DNA of 64,000 nt from CAYVUM01 sp964454795 (lineage in GTDB: Bacteria; Pseudomonadota; Alphaproteobacteria; Rhodospirillales; Defluviicoccaceae). The notes under the pieces are model-generated. The model saw nothing but the letters and a program-made list of their open reading frames with translations. It ran no database searches and was not told the origin of the DNA. A program made the translations under genes and the position numbers. Position 1 is the first letter of the stretch. Each line of letters opens with the position of its first letter. Shown here piece by piece: positions 1-8,683 of the stretch. The stretch lies in assembly GCA_964454795.1 (NCBI GenBank), contig CAYVUM010000002.1, positions 4,134-68,133 on the forward strand, read 5' to 3'.

Positions 1-178
1 GGGGGGTCAGCCCGTTGATCGCCCGCTGTGTGCGGTCATAGCGGTGATAATCATCGATGCAGATGTTGAGGGTGCGCTCGCGGCCGAGAACCTCGGCGAT
101 GCCGCGGGCGAGGGTCGTTTTGCCGGCGCCCGAATCGCCGACTATGCCGATGATGACGGGGTGCTGGTTGTGATTCAT
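1..178 (-). CDS. Phosphoribulokinase-family P-loop kinase, N-terminal part (cut by window edge)
   Basis: Only the first 59 codons are inside the window; the gene continues leftward past position 1. The reading frame begins at an ATG at 178-176 and gives MNHNQHPVIIGIVGDSGAGK, a Walker A loop (GDSGAGKT), followed about 25 residues later by D-D-Y-H-R-Y-D-R. That pairing is the signature of the phosphoribulokinase / uridine kinase family and looks closer to the plant/cyanobacterial class II form than to the octameric proteobacterial CbbP. Family members phosphorylate ribulose 5-phosphate (Calvin cycle) or a related sugar or nucleoside in the cytoplasm. Without the rest of the protein the substrate cannot be decided, so no gene symbol is given. 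The family call is fairly safe; the specific reaction is inference. Confidence 0.7.
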   Translation of the reverse strand, partial: MNHNQHPVIIGIVGDSGAGKTTLARGIAEVLGRERTLNICIDDYHRYDRTQRAINGLTP

Positions 179-628
179 GGCCCGATGTTTCAGCCGATTC
201 GTCGCCGCGGTGGTGGTTCCCGCACCGACGGCCGACCCGGGTGGGGTCGCGGCCGGCGCATTCCGGCGCCCCTCATCAAAGCGCCCGGTGTTCCGGCGCC
301 GCGTTCGTTCCGTCCCCGCCCTGTCTCGCCCCCGCGCCGCCGGGCCCCATGCCGGTCTCACCGAGGCCGCAGGGTCCGCCGGCGAACAGGTCTGGGCACG
401 AAATAAAGTGGACGACGCGCCGGTCGCGCGTCGCCGTGATGGGCGCCCGCTGTTCACGGCGGGAGAAAACCGCCGCGGACCCGCAGAGTCAAGGAGCTAT
501 CCGCCGCGATCCTCACGCTTTGCGCCCGTTGCGGTCACGAAACCTTAACCCGGCAAGCCCAGACTCGTGCATCCGCTGGCTGCGGTCTTCACAAACCGCG
601 GCACGACCTCTGTGATGGGCCGCCGCCG
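179..628. other. Intergenic region between divergent genes, no gene recognised
   Basis: This is 450 bases between the minus-strand kinase and the plus-strand hemerythrin. The open frames here have arginine/proline-rich translations typical of GC-rich non-coding DNA and overlap each other in all frames. It should contain promoters for both flanking genes, but I see no convincing -35/-10 pair or operator. Confidence 0.5.
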
Positions 629-1267
629 ATGACCTTCATGCCATGGACTGAAGCGCACGCCAGTCAGATCGAGTTCTTCGACGCCGACCACAAGGCCCTT
701 TACGACTGCTTGAACAGCCTCCACACCACCGCCGCCGGCGGCGATCCGGACGCGATTCGCCGCCGGCTCGACTGGCTCAGCGCGCGCATCGAGGACCACT
801 TCGAGCGCGAACAGCTGCTGATGGAGCGGTCGCGCTACCCCCACACCCGGGCCCATCTGGATGAGCACCGGGACTTTCTGCGAACGATCCACGCCATCCG
901 CCGCCTCTATACCGAGCGGCCTCAGCGCGTCGAACTCGCCAAGGTGGCCACATTCCTCAAATCGGCGATCGGCAACCACGTGCTGCGCAGCGATGCCGTC
1001 CTCGTCGCCTATCTCAAGGGCGGCGGCTGCGGGCCGGCGATGCTGGACCCGGACTCGGAGGACGCCCCGCCGGCCCGGGATCGCGACAGTGAACTGGTAT
1101 CGGTGATGGTGCGGGTGCCGGCGCACCGGGTCGACGCCATTCGCGGCTGCGGCCGGCTGCTCCGTCAGGGCGGGCCGGAGGCGGAGCAGATCTGTGCCAT
1201 GGCCGCGCCACTGACGACGATGTCGGTGGACGAGGCCGCGAGTATCACCGCCGCGGCAACCCGCTGA
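629..1267 (+). CDS. Bacteriohemerythrin (oxygen-binding diiron protein) with C-terminal extension
   Basis: A 212-residue protein. Residues 1-130 form a hemerythrin four-helix bundle with the complete diiron ligand set visible: His21 (DADHK), His57 and Glu61 (HFERE), His76 and His80 (HLDEH), His117 and Asp122 (NHVLRSD). Trp6 near the N terminus is also typical. Bacterial hemerythrins bind O2 reversibly at an oxo-bridged diiron centre and serve as oxygen stores, carriers or sensors in the cytoplasm. Residues ~135-212 form an extra tail, rich in V/A/R/E, that I do not recognise and that is absent from the usual ~135-residue form, so a sensory or partner-binding role is possible. No signal peptide is present. 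The stop codon lies inside the first unit of a 29 bp tandem repeat. Confidence 0.85.
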   Translation: MTFMPWTEAHASQIEFFDADHKALYDCLNSLHTTAAGGDPDAIRRRLDWLSARIEDHFEREQLLMERSRYPHTRAHLDEHRDFLRTIHAIRRLYTERPQRVELAKVATFLKSAIGNHVLRSDAVLVAYLKGGGCGPAMLDPDSEDAPPARDRDSELVSVMVRVPAHRVDAIRGCGRLLRQGGPEAEQICAMAAPLTTMSVDEAASITAAATR

Positions 1268-1348
1268 CCGCGGCTCGCGCCGCGAAGGCCCGCTGACCGC
1301 GGCTCGCGCCGCGAAGGCCCGCTGACCGCGGCTCGCGCCGCGAAGGCC
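1262..1348. repeat. Three perfect tandem copies of a 29 bp hairpin-forming unit
   Basis: Units are 1262-1290, 1291-1319 and 1320-1348, identical to each other. Each contains CGCGGC-TCGC-GCCGCG, a 6 bp stem with a 4 base loop. The first unit includes the stop codon of the hemerythrin gene. The array sits between convergent genes, so it may act as a transcription or RNA-stability barrier, although no T-run follows. The identity of the copies suggests recent slippage duplication. Confidence 0.9.
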
Positions 1349-1359
1349 CGGACCACCGC

Positions 1360-2709
1360 TTAGTCCTCATCGCGGCCGATTAACCCCCGGGCGTGGCGCA
1401 CCCCGAACCAGACCAGCCCGACGACCACCGGGATCGCCAGACCGGTCACCAGATCGACGTCGAGGGCGACCCCGCCGGCCTTGATCGCCTTGGCCGCGTA
1501 GGCGATGAGGCCGAGCACGTAATAGCTGATCGCCGCTGCCGAGAGGCCCTCGACGGTCGCCTGCAGGCGCAGCTGCAGCTGCGCCCGCCGGTTGATCGCC
1601 TCGAGGAGTTGCTGGTTCTGGGCTTCCAGCGCCACGTCGACCCGGGTGCGGAGCAGCGTGCTCGCCCGGGCGACCCGGTGGGCAAGACCGTCGATCCGGG
1701 CTGCCGTCGCTTCGCAGGTGCGGATCGCCGGCCAGAGCCGCCGGTCCAGAAAGATGCTGAGTCGCTCATAGCCCCCGGCCCGCTCCTCCCGAAGTTCGCT
1801 CAGCCGCGAGCGGACGATCGCCGCGTAGGCCTCGGAGGCGCTGAACCGGTAGCTCGTCGCAGCAGCGATCCGCTCCACTTCGCCGGCGAGTGCGGTGATC
1901 GCGTCGAGCAGCGCCCGCTCGTCGACCACATCCTCGAGCCGACCGAGCCGCTCGGAAAGATCGCCAAGCGCCTTCTCCACCTGGCCGAGCCTGGGCGCCA
2001 TCGCCTGGGCCAGCGGCAGGCCGAGCACCGCCATCTGGGTGTAGGTGTTGATCTCCAGCAGCCGCTGGATCGACCGGCCGGCCCGACGGTCAGAAATGCC
2101 GCGGTCGCGAAGCAGAAAGCGGGTAAAGCCGTCGTCATCGGGGCGGAGATCAGTGAAGTATTCAGCCGAGCCGCCGGCGATGACGCTGCCCAGCACGGTA
2201 TGGTGGTTGAACAGCCGCGACAGCGCCTCCGGGTCCCGCTCCGGCGCATTGGCGGCATCGAAGGCAAGATGGGCAGCAACCAGCACTTCCCCGGGAATGG
2301 CATCACGCCACTCGCGGGGGACGAGGTTGATCACCGGATCGGCGAACGGATCGGCGAACGGCCCCGGACGGATAAAGGTGTAGGTGCAGAACTCGGTGTG
2401 ACGTTCCCAGCGCAGCTTGAACGGCCCGAAGTCCTGGATGAAGTGCTTGGCACCCTCCGCAGGCGGCGCGACGTCGTAGCGGCCGCAGAGGTGCTTGAAA
2501 TGCTCCCGCTCCCGCTCCGGAACGGTGGCGCCGGCGGGCTCACCGGTGATGAGCGCCAGGTAGGACAGCCGCAGCGGCGCCGTCGCCGGATCGTAAGGCC
2601 GGGAGTGGACCTCGTTGACCACCGCCGCGCGCAGCGGATGCGCCGGTCCGAACAGGGCCGATGCAGGCGACCGGTTGGAAAGCGAAGGCGGCTGGTCGGC
2701 TGGGATCAC
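1360..2709 (-). CDS. DUF3422 family membrane-anchored protein
   Basis: A 449-residue protein matching the proteobacterial DUF3422 family. The N-terminal part has the family hallmarks HPLR..VVNEVHSRP (about residues 24-38), an LSYLALITGE stretch, and GPFKLRWERHTEFCTYTFIR near residues 95-115. The middle (about 220-370) is alpha-helical and probably coiled coil. The C terminus carries two hydrophobic segments (about 388-410 and 418-438) followed by a basic tail, so it is likely anchored in the inner membrane with the bulk in the cytoplasm. The function of the family is not known. The start ATG at 2709 places the conserved HPLR block at the usual distance. A 12 bp tandem repeat at about 2337-2362 encodes a duplicated FADP. 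Confidence 0.85.
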   Translation of the reverse strand: MIPADQPPSLSNRSPASALFGPAHPLRAAVVNEVHSRPYDPATAPLRLSYLALITGEPAGATVPEREREHFKHLCGRYDVAPPAEGAKHFIQDFGPFKLRWERHTEFCTYTFIRPGPFADPFADPVINLVPREWRDAIPGEVLVAAHLAFDAANAPERDPEALSRLFNHHTVLGSVIAGGSAEYFTDLRPDDDGFTRFLLRDRGISDRRAGRSIQRLLEINTYTQMAVLGLPLAQAMAPRLGQVEKALGDLSERLGRLEDVVDERALLDAITALAGEVERIAAATSYRFSASEAYAAIVRSRLSELREERAGGYERLSIFLDRRLWPAIRTCEATAARIDGLAHRVARASTLLRTRVDVALEAQNQQLLEAINRRAQLQLRLQATVEGLSAAAISYYVLGLIAYAAKAIKAGGVALDVDLVTGLAIPVVVGLVWFGVRHARGLIGRDED

Positions 2710-3059
2710 GGCTGACGGCGGGCCGGTTGCGAGGCGACGAAGAACTCTGATCCCTGCCCCCGGAACACGATCAACGGATGGACGACCGAAGCCGGGGCGA
2801 CCGGGGATATTCCTGGATCCCGACCCTGACAGGCAGAACAGCGGCGAGGCGGCCGAACCGCTGTGCGCGATGGCACCCGCACTGGACCGGAAGCGGACTG
2901 CTGATCATAGCCCGAGCGCGCGGCCGATCACAACCTGCCGGGCGAAACCTGGGTGCGGAGGCGGGATCAATCCGCCGGCTGGCCGTCGGCCGGAACCGGC
3001 GCGACCCGCATTCCGGCGGCGACGGCGATCCGGCCGCTGCGTCGGTGGGCGTTTCGGCA
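2710..3059. other. Intergenic region, no gene recognised
   Basis: 350 bases between two minus-strand genes. Several GC-rich inverted repeats are possible (for example around 2965-3000, G-C-C-G-G repeats), but there is no T-run to call a terminator and no credible coding frame. It should hold the promoter of the DUF3422 gene. Confidence 0.4.
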
Positions 3060-5018
3060 TCAGACGGCGAAGCAGGAGCAGCCGAGGGCGCCCCAGAAGG
3101 ACTTGAGGTCGCGCACCGGAATCGGCTTGTTCCAGGCGATCCCGTGGTCGTGGCCGTGGACGGCGCAGCGATTCGTGCAACCGTCGTGGCAACTGCGCGC
3201 CTGCTGCAGCGGCGCCGTCGCCGCCGCTGTCCGCATGGCCGGCGTGTCGAAGCTGCCGACCGGCGTCCAGGACGGGCTTGCCGGCGGCAACGGCGGATCA
3301 AGATCGGCGAAGGCACCGGCAGCATGGACGATCCTGCCGCCCACAATCGTCAGCAGCGAGGCGATGCGGCGGATGTCTTCCGCACGGACCGTAAAGAAAT
3401 CATCGGACAGCACGGCGAGGTCGGCGTACTGGCCGACCGCCAGCGTGCCTTTGCGGTCCTGCTCGCCGGAGAACCAGGCCGAGCCCGCAGTCCACAGCCG
3501 CAGCGCCGTCTCCCGGTCGAGCGTACTGGCCTCGGGGTAGAGCCTCAGCCCGCCGAGGGTCCTGCCGGTGGTGATCCAGTAGAGCGCAACCCAGGGGTCG
3601 TAGGAGGACACCCGGGTGGCGTCCGTCCCCATGCCGACGGGCAGGTCGGCCGCCAACATCTGTTTGACCGGGGGCGTGCGCGCCGCGGCCCGGGCGCCAT
3701 AGCGCTCCACGAAGTACTCGCCCTGAAACGCCATGCGATGCTGAACAGCGATGCCGCCGCCGAGCGTCTTGACCCGCTCGATGTTGCGCTCGCTGATCGT
3801 CTCGGCGTGATCGATGATGAAGCGGGTCTCGAACGGCTGGCGGCCATTGACCCGCTCGAAGACCGACAGGAACCGGTCGATGCTCTCATCGTAGGTCGCA
3901 TGGATCCGGAACGGCCACTTGTTGGCGGCGAGAAGCTCGACGATCGGTTCGAGCTCGGCTTCCATCACTGGCGCGAGATCGGGCCGCGGCTCCAGGAAAT
4001 TCTCAAAATCGGCCGCCGACCAGGTGAGGTTCTCGCCGCCGCCGTTCATGCGCAGCATCGCATCGCCCGCCCCGGGCGTCGTCATCGCCAGCCAGCGTTC
4101 ATAATCGGACAACTCCGAGCCGGGCTTTTGCGCGAACAGGTTATAGGCGATGCGAACGGTCAACTGGTCGGCTTCGTGGAGCCGCTGGATGACGTCATAG
4201 TCTTCCGGATAGTTCTGGCCGCCGCCGCCGGCATCGATCACCGAAGTGATCCCGAGGCGGTTCATCTCGCGCATGTAGTGGCGGGTGGAGTTGATCTGGT
4301 CTTCGAGCGGGAGCTTCGGCCCCTGCGCCAGGGTCGAATACAGAATGAACGCCGAGGGTGTTGCCAGAAGAAGGCCTTTGGGTAAGCCGCTGGCAGTGCG
4401 CTCGATGGTCCCACCCGGCGGATCCGGCGTGTCGCGGGTGATGCCGAGCGCCGCAAGCGCTGCCCGGTTCAGCAATGCCCGGCCGTAGAGGTGGAGGATG
4501 AACACCGGCGTGTTCGCCGAGACGGCGTTGATCTCGTCCAGGGTCGGCATCCGCCGCTCGGCGAACTGGAACTCCGACCATCCGCCAACCACCCGAACCC
4601 ACTGCGGCGGCGGCGTCCGGTCGGCCTGCCGCTTCAGCATTCGCAGCGCATCGGCCAGCGACGGCGCCCCCTCCCAGCGCAACTCCATGTTGTAATTGAG
4701 GCCGCCGCGGATCAGGTGGGTGTGGCTGTCGTTCAGGCCGGGAATGACCCGGCGGCCACCGAGGTCGACGCTCCGGGTGTCCTCGCCGGCCAGCCGCAGG
4801 ACGTCCGGCTCCGTGCCGATGGCGGCGATCAGCCCGTCGCGGATGGCGATCGCCGCGGCTTCGGGACGGCTCCGGTCGAGGGTGGTGATGCGGCCATTGC
4901 GGAGCACGAGGTCGGCGGCATCGGCCATGGTCTGGCTTCCGGCAGGGCTGGACCCGAGGAACGGCAGCGCGGTCGTCACTGCCATACCCCTGACGAAATC
5001 GCGGCGGCGGATCGGCAT
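3060..5018 (-). CDS. YtcJ-like metal-dependent amidohydrolase, Tat-exported
   Basis: 652 residues from the ATG at 5018. This start is chosen because GAGGA lies 7 bases upstream and the protein then begins MPIRRRDFVRGMAVTTALPF, a twin-arginine signal; an earlier in-frame ATG at 5102 would bury the signal. After the signal comes the amidohydrolase-3 layout: an N-terminal beta strand region with LVLRNGRITTLD, a metal-binding HTH in NDSHTHL, a barrel with a later His in FIIDHAET and QHRM, an Asp in GMGTDATR, and a C-terminal composite-sheet part with GTLAVGQYADLAVLSDD. Members hydrolyse amide or ester bonds in varied substrates, probably here in the periplasm. The last ~45 residues are Cys/His-rich (CHDGCTNRC, HGHDHG, GCSC), a tail seen in some relatives. 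The substrate is unknown. Confidence 0.8.
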   Translation of the reverse strand: MPIRRRDFVRGMAVTTALPFLGSSPAGSQTMADAADLVLRNGRITTLDRSRPEAAAIAIRDGLIAAIGTEPDVLRLAGEDTRSVDLGGRRVIPGLNDSHTHLIRGGLNYNMELRWEGAPSLADALRMLKRQADRTPPPQWVRVVGGWSEFQFAERRMPTLDEINAVSANTPVFILHLYGRALLNRAALAALGITRDTPDPPGGTIERTASGLPKGLLLATPSAFILYSTLAQGPKLPLEDQINSTRHYMREMNRLGITSVIDAGGGGQNYPEDYDVIQRLHEADQLTVRIAYNLFAQKPGSELSDYERWLAMTTPGAGDAMLRMNGGGENLTWSAADFENFLEPRPDLAPVMEAELEPIVELLAANKWPFRIHATYDESIDRFLSVFERVNGRQPFETRFIIDHAETISERNIERVKTLGGGIAVQHRMAFQGEYFVERYGARAAARTPPVKQMLAADLPVGMGTDATRVSSYDPWVALYWITTGRTLGGLRLYPEASTLDRETALRLWTAGSAWFSGEQDRKGTLAVGQYADLAVLSDDFFTVRAEDIRRIASLLTIVGGRIVHAAGAFADLDPPLPPASPSWTPVGSFDTPAMRTAAATAPLQQARSCHDGCTNRCAVHGHDHGIAWNKPIPVRDLKSFWGALGCSCFAV

Positions 5019-6121
5019 GGTGCGGTCCTCTTCACGGCAAGACACGGGCGAACGCCAAGAGTCTGGCACAAGCGTCTGGCGAATGGCGAGCGGCGAGGCC
5101 ACCCGGCGTCGGCTCCGGTCGCGGGACTATTCAGCCGCCCGAGAAGCCGACCCGCTCACCGGCTCCAGCCGGCCGCCGAGGCTGACCCGCTCACCGGCTT
5201 TGTGGACCATGGTGCCGGCGTCGTCGACCTCCATGCCGCAGGCGCCCGAGTGCTCCCTGACGATGCCAATCACGGCGTCCTAGCGGTTCGATGCTGACGG
5301 ATGGGTCCCATCCGTCAGCTGAATCGAACAACAGGATGAGGAGCTTAGCCGATCGACCGATCCTTCGCTTGGGAACCAGGCGGAGGATCCGATCCACTGG
5401 CTCAGGCCCGGCTCGCGACCTCGGCCACCCGGGCGCAAAGCGTGAGCTTTCGGCTCAATCAATATATTCCTTAGCGAAATGTTGCCAAAAACAGACAAAT
5501 AGTATATCCATGTTAATGTGATGCTGTGACAGGGCCCTAGTTTTAACGGCGCATGCGCTGTCCCGTGGGGACGACGTTGCGTCGTGTGCGGGGGGTCACG
5601 ATGAAGTTTGCCGTGACTGGCAAGATTGAGTCGGCCAAGGCTACTCCTCTATGCAGCCGCTTTCGACGCAGGCTCCGCAAATCGAGGGCTGCGCAGAAGC
5701 CGGTTGGAGGACCGGGGCTGTACTTGCGCGACAGGGCGACTCCCCCTGCGGACGCATGCCAGCGCTCCTGCCATCCTGATCGATGCCGAGCGGATGCCGC
5801 TGCGCCGATCGTCGCCCGGCGTCAGGAGCCTTGCCCAGTCACCCAAGTGCCCCGGCAAGCCGATCGCAACCACGCCCATCCGGTGGTGACAGCCGTCTGG
5901 CCATGCCGCGCGGCCGGCAACCAAGCCGTATTGGAGCGCCGCGGTGCCCGGGACAAGCCGGTGCCGCATCGAACGCCGCGGGGACACCCAGTTGAGGTCC
6001 GGCACCGGCCGGCTCATCGCCGCGGCTGGCGGCTGCCGGCTGGCGGGCCGCCCTCGCCTGTCGTCGGCCGTCACGACGCGTTGATCATAACTGTCGACCC
6101 TGAGGACTGAGGAGGATCGCC
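5019..6121. other. 1.1 kb gene-poor region containing repeat copy A
   Basis: No credible gene is seen. The left part carries a short direct repeat (GACCCGCTCACCGGCT, twice near 5150-5205) and then the ~116 bp dispersed repeat at 5285-5400. From 5455 to 5530 the sequence is unusually AT-rich for this genome and could be a promoter region. The frames between 5550 and 6110 translate into Arg/Pro/Gly-rich sequence without recognisable motifs; this could be a decayed gene, but I cannot name one. An AGGAGG-type ribosome binding site at its right end serves the gene at 6122. Confidence 0.5.
5285..5400 (-). repeat. ~116 bp dispersed intergenic repeat, copy A
   Basis: On the minus strand this runs from CCAGTGGATCGGATCC to GCATCGAACC and matches the copies at 8684-8795 and 10526-10642 along its length with scattered differences. 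It contains two inverted repeats: TGACGGATGGG / CCCATCCGTCA, and a central part with GATCGGTCGATCGGC-like palindromes. No coding capacity is shared by the copies. Such structure fits a REP/MITE-like intergenic element mobilised in trans. Confidence 0.85.
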
Positions 6122-6502
6122 ATGGAATTCCATGACTGGAAGCAAAATCTGGTTGCGGAGGTGGAGGACGCGGCCGCCCGGTGCGGCGAACGGGCGCTTG
6201 CCGACCGCCATGATCCCCGAAATGAAACCGCCCAACAGGTTCTCGCCCGACTGGCAAGCGAGCTCAAAACGCTGCCGGCCGATCATCAGGGTCTGACCGC
6301 TCTCTACAAAGAGGAGCAGGAATTCGCCAATCTGGCGAGGCCGGAGGCCGGGGAGCCGGAACACCGGTATCGCGATGCCAAAGAGGCGATCCTCAGGTCC
6401 ATTGGCTACGAGAATGAGCCTTTTGAGACGGCAGACCAGTTCCTTGAGGTCCTTCGCAATGTCGCCGACGAAACCATCACCGAGTACCGCTATCGGCCGT
6501 AA
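6122..6502 (+). CDS. Hypothetical protein, 126 residues
   Basis: I do not recognise this family. The start is well supported: GAGGAGGATCGCC precedes the ATG at 6122. The protein is acidic, predicted mostly alpha-helical and soluble, with no signal peptide, membrane segment or cysteine cluster beyond a single Cys. It has many Glu/Asp/Arg residues and aromatic-rich ends (MEFHDWKQ, YRYRP). It lies 60 bases upstream of a thiolase-like gene on the same strand, so it may be co-transcribed with the thiolase/DUF35 pair, but that is inference only. Confidence 0.65.
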   Translation: MEFHDWKQNLVAEVEDAAARCGERALADRHDPRNETAQQVLARLASELKTLPADHQGLTALYKEEQEFANLARPEAGEPEHRYRDAKEAILRSIGYENEPFETADQFLEVLRNVADETITEYRYRP

Positions 6503-6561
6503 GACCGTCAGCGGCGCGGGAAAGCCGGGCCCTTTCTTGGACCGTAGCCGTGGAGATGATG

Positions 6562-7821
6562 ATGAAACGAAAACTGGGTCGGGGTGTCACCGTTATCGGC
6601 GTTGGAAAGTCCAGGTTCGGCATGTTCAAAGACCGGGACTCAAAGGATCTGTTTTCGGAGGCGCTGACTAAAACACTCGCATCCGTCGACAAAGGCATCG
6701 ATCCGAACGACATCGACGCCCTGTACCTCGGCAATTTCTCGAACGACTACTTCGTCCGGCAGGCCCACTGGGGGCCACTCGTCTCCGATGTGGCCGGGTT
6801 TATACCAAAGGCAGCAACCCGGACCGAAGGCGCCTGCGCGTCCAGTTCCCAGGCGTTCCGCGAAGGCGTCTTCGCGATCGCCTCTGGCTATTACGACATT
6901 GTGCTGGTTGGCGGCCTTGAAGATATGTCAAAGCGAACCACCGAAGATGTGGCCGAGGGACTGGCACTGGCGGCCTCGCCTTATGAGATCCGGGCGGGCT
7001 TTACCTTCCCAGGCGTTTTCGGGGCGATCGCGACGGCGTATTTCGCAAAATATGGTGCCGCTCGCCAGCACCTGTGGAACGTGACCATCAAGAGTCACAA
7101 CAACGCCAAACTCAACCCCGAAGCACAGTTCAATACCAGCCTTCGCGATATCATGGCGATCAAAACCGAATCGGCGAAGGACAAAGGAAAACCAATACCA
7201 GAATGGCGTGATGAGAAGGAATTCCTCGCCGATATTAAGGCAAACCCCCCGGTTGCCTGGCCGATGCACCTGTTCGATTGCTGTCCGATCAGCGATGGCG
7301 CCGCGTGCGCGATCCTGGTTGCCGAAGACCTCGCCCGTAGTTTTACCGACAGGCCCCTCCACGTCATCGGTCTCGGGCAGGGAAGCGGCCGCGGTCTGCA
7401 TGACTGCGAAGACCTCACCTCCTTCGAAGCCAACCGGTATGCCGCACAGGAAGCGTACGCGATGTCCGGACTCGGCCCTGAAGACATCCAGTTCGCCGAA
7501 GTTCACGATTGCTTTTCAATCGCAGAACTCATCCACATGGAAGATCTGGGCTTCTACAAGCCGGGCCAAGCCTACAAAGCTGTGGAGCAGGGTGAATCCA
7601 GGCTCGACGGGCCGCTGCCGATCAACACCTCAGGGGGACTGAAGTGCAAAGGGCATCCGGTCGGCGCCACGGGCGTCGGGCAGATGGTCGAACTGTGGGC
7701 GCAACTGCGCGGCGAAGCGGGCGACCGGCAAATCCCCAAGGGCGACCTGCGGATCGGTGCCGCACAAAATCTCGGCGGCACCGGCGGCACCTGCACGTTT
7801 ACGATCCTCGAGAGGCGGTAG
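6562..7821 (+). CDS. Thiolase-superfamily protein (acetyl-CoA acetyltransferase / SCP-x-like)
   Basis: 419 residues from the ATG at 6562. GGAG at 6552-6555 is 6 bases upstream; in-frame GTG 6550 and two ATGs just before are alternatives. The fold is that of a thiolase: an N-terminal half with the nucleophile Cys in GACASSSQA (about residue 93), a C-terminal half with HDCFSIAE (catalytic His region) and GGLKCKGHPVGATG, where the second Cys/His acts as general base, and a final GTGGTCT. This subclass (SCP-2-thiolase-like, COG0183) works in beta-ketoacyl-CoA cleavage or condensation, often on side chains of steroids or other bulky acyl-CoAs, and commonly needs a small DUF35 partner. Such a partner follows immediately at 7829, so the two are likely one operon and one complex. 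Substrate unknown. Confidence 0.85.
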   Translation: MKRKLGRGVTVIGVGKSRFGMFKDRDSKDLFSEALTKTLASVDKGIDPNDIDALYLGNFSNDYFVRQAHWGPLVSDVAGFIPKAATRTEGACASSSQAFREGVFAIASGYYDIVLVGGLEDMSKRTTEDVAEGLALAASPYEIRAGFTFPGVFGAIATAYFAKYGAARQHLWNVTIKSHNNAKLNPEAQFNTSLRDIMAIKTESAKDKGKPIPEWRDEKEFLADIKANPPVAWPMHLFDCCPISDGAACAILVAEDLARSFTDRPLHVIGLGQGSGRGLHDCEDLTSFEANRYAAQEAYAMSGLGPEDIQFAEVHDCFSIAELIHMEDLGFYKPGQAYKAVEQGESRLDGPLPINTSGGLKCKGHPVGATGVGQMVELWAQLRGEAGDRQIPKGDLRIGAAQNLGGTGGTCTFTILERR

Positions 7822-7828
7822 GGCCAAG

Positions 7829-8245
7829 ATGAACGACGCGCGCTTCAACGATGTCTCGTACGAACGGTTCCTCAGTGAGGAAAAGCTGATGGGCTGCCGA
7901 TGCAGCGGATGCGGGCAGCATTACGTCCCGCCGCGGCCGATCTGCCCGAAATGTTACAGCAGCACCATGGAGTGGGTGCAGATGAGCGGAAAAGGACGCC
8001 TCGCTGCCTTTACCTGCATTCGCGTCGTTCCGCCGAACATGCAGCAATGGGGATTCAACCGTGATAATCCCTATTGTTCAGGTGTTGTTGAACTTGAAGA
8101 CGGCGGCCGGGTCGTGGCGCTGATCGATGATGTCGACCCGAAGCAACCGGAGACCATCCGGATCGGCACGCCCCTTGCCGTGAAATTCCTCCACCGCGGC
8201 GAAGGCGAGGGAAAGCAGACCATCCTGGCCTTCAGCCCGGCGTAA
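7829..8245 (+). CDS. DUF35 zinc-ribbon/OB-fold protein, partner of the thiolase
   Basis: 138 residues from the ATG at 7829, 7 bases after the thiolase stop. The N terminus holds a rubredoxin-like zinc ribbon, C-x2-C in CRCSGC (about 22-27) and C-x2-C in CPKC (about 38-41), followed by a beta-rich OB-fold (about 50-130) with the typical GVVELEDGGRV..LIDDVD run. DUF35 proteins bind acyl-CoA and form complexes with thiolases or MaoC-like hydratases; ChsH2 is the best known. The close spacing to the thiolase gene supports a heteromeric enzyme. Confidence 0.85.
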   Translation: MNDARFNDVSYERFLSEEKLMGCRCSGCGQHYVPPRPICPKCYSSTMEWVQMSGKGRLAAFTCIRVVPPNMQQWGFNRDNPYCSGVVELEDGGRVVALIDDVDPKQPETIRIGTPLAVKFLHRGEGEGKQTILAFSPA

Positions 8246-8394
8246 CTTCCGCGGGGATGGGGACGTTGGAGCGCGGGCGTGAGCCGACGTGAAATCCGGT
8301 CCCGGCTTTCCGCCCCCGGGTCGCTCCGGGGCAACGGCTTTGATCCTGTCGTTACCGATCCGGATCCGGGTGGCGGATCGTGATCGCGGGTGCT

Positions 8395-8472
8395 TGGGGC
8401 GAGAGATGGGATTCGAACCCACGACCCCCTGGACCACAACCAGGTGCTCTAACCGACTGAGCTACTCCCGCC
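8395..8472 (-). tRNA. tRNA-His (anticodon GTG)
   Basis: Read on the minus strand, all four arms fold: acceptor GCGGGAG pairs with CTCTCGC (one G-T), the D arm has AGCTCAGTCGGTTAGAGC, the anticodon loop in GGTTGTGGTCC carries GTG, and the T arm is GTGGGTTCGAATCCCAT. An extra 5' G (complement of 8472) pairs with the C at position 73, the identity element of tRNA-His. CCA is encoded at 8397-8395. Confidence 0.95.
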
Positions 8473-8683
8473 GCCGTAAAGGGTGATGTACGGGAACCCC
8501 GGGCCGGCCGTCAAGCGGGGCCATGGCGGCCGGCATCGCGGCGCCCGGATCCGGCTGCACCGGTCGTGCGGTCGCGCCTTGTCCTTTTCGTCGAAGAAAG
8601 CGCTGAGGTGGCACCACTGCGCTGGATTGCGTTGGTGCGCTCGCCACCACGCAAGCGTCCGCAGGCAGCGGCCGCGCCGCTCG

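Noticed and set aside
1262..1348. CRISPR array
   Set aside because: The three units are directly adjacent, with no spacers, and each is a short hairpin. No cas genes are nearby.
5285..5400. Insertion sequence
   Set aside because: The repeat is only ~116 bp with no transposase; at most a non-autonomous element.
5553..6110. 185-codon open frame as a gene
   Set aside because: The translation is Arg/Pro-rich with no motif or ribosome binding site, and overlapping frames on both strands look equally poor. Treated as non-coding or decayed.
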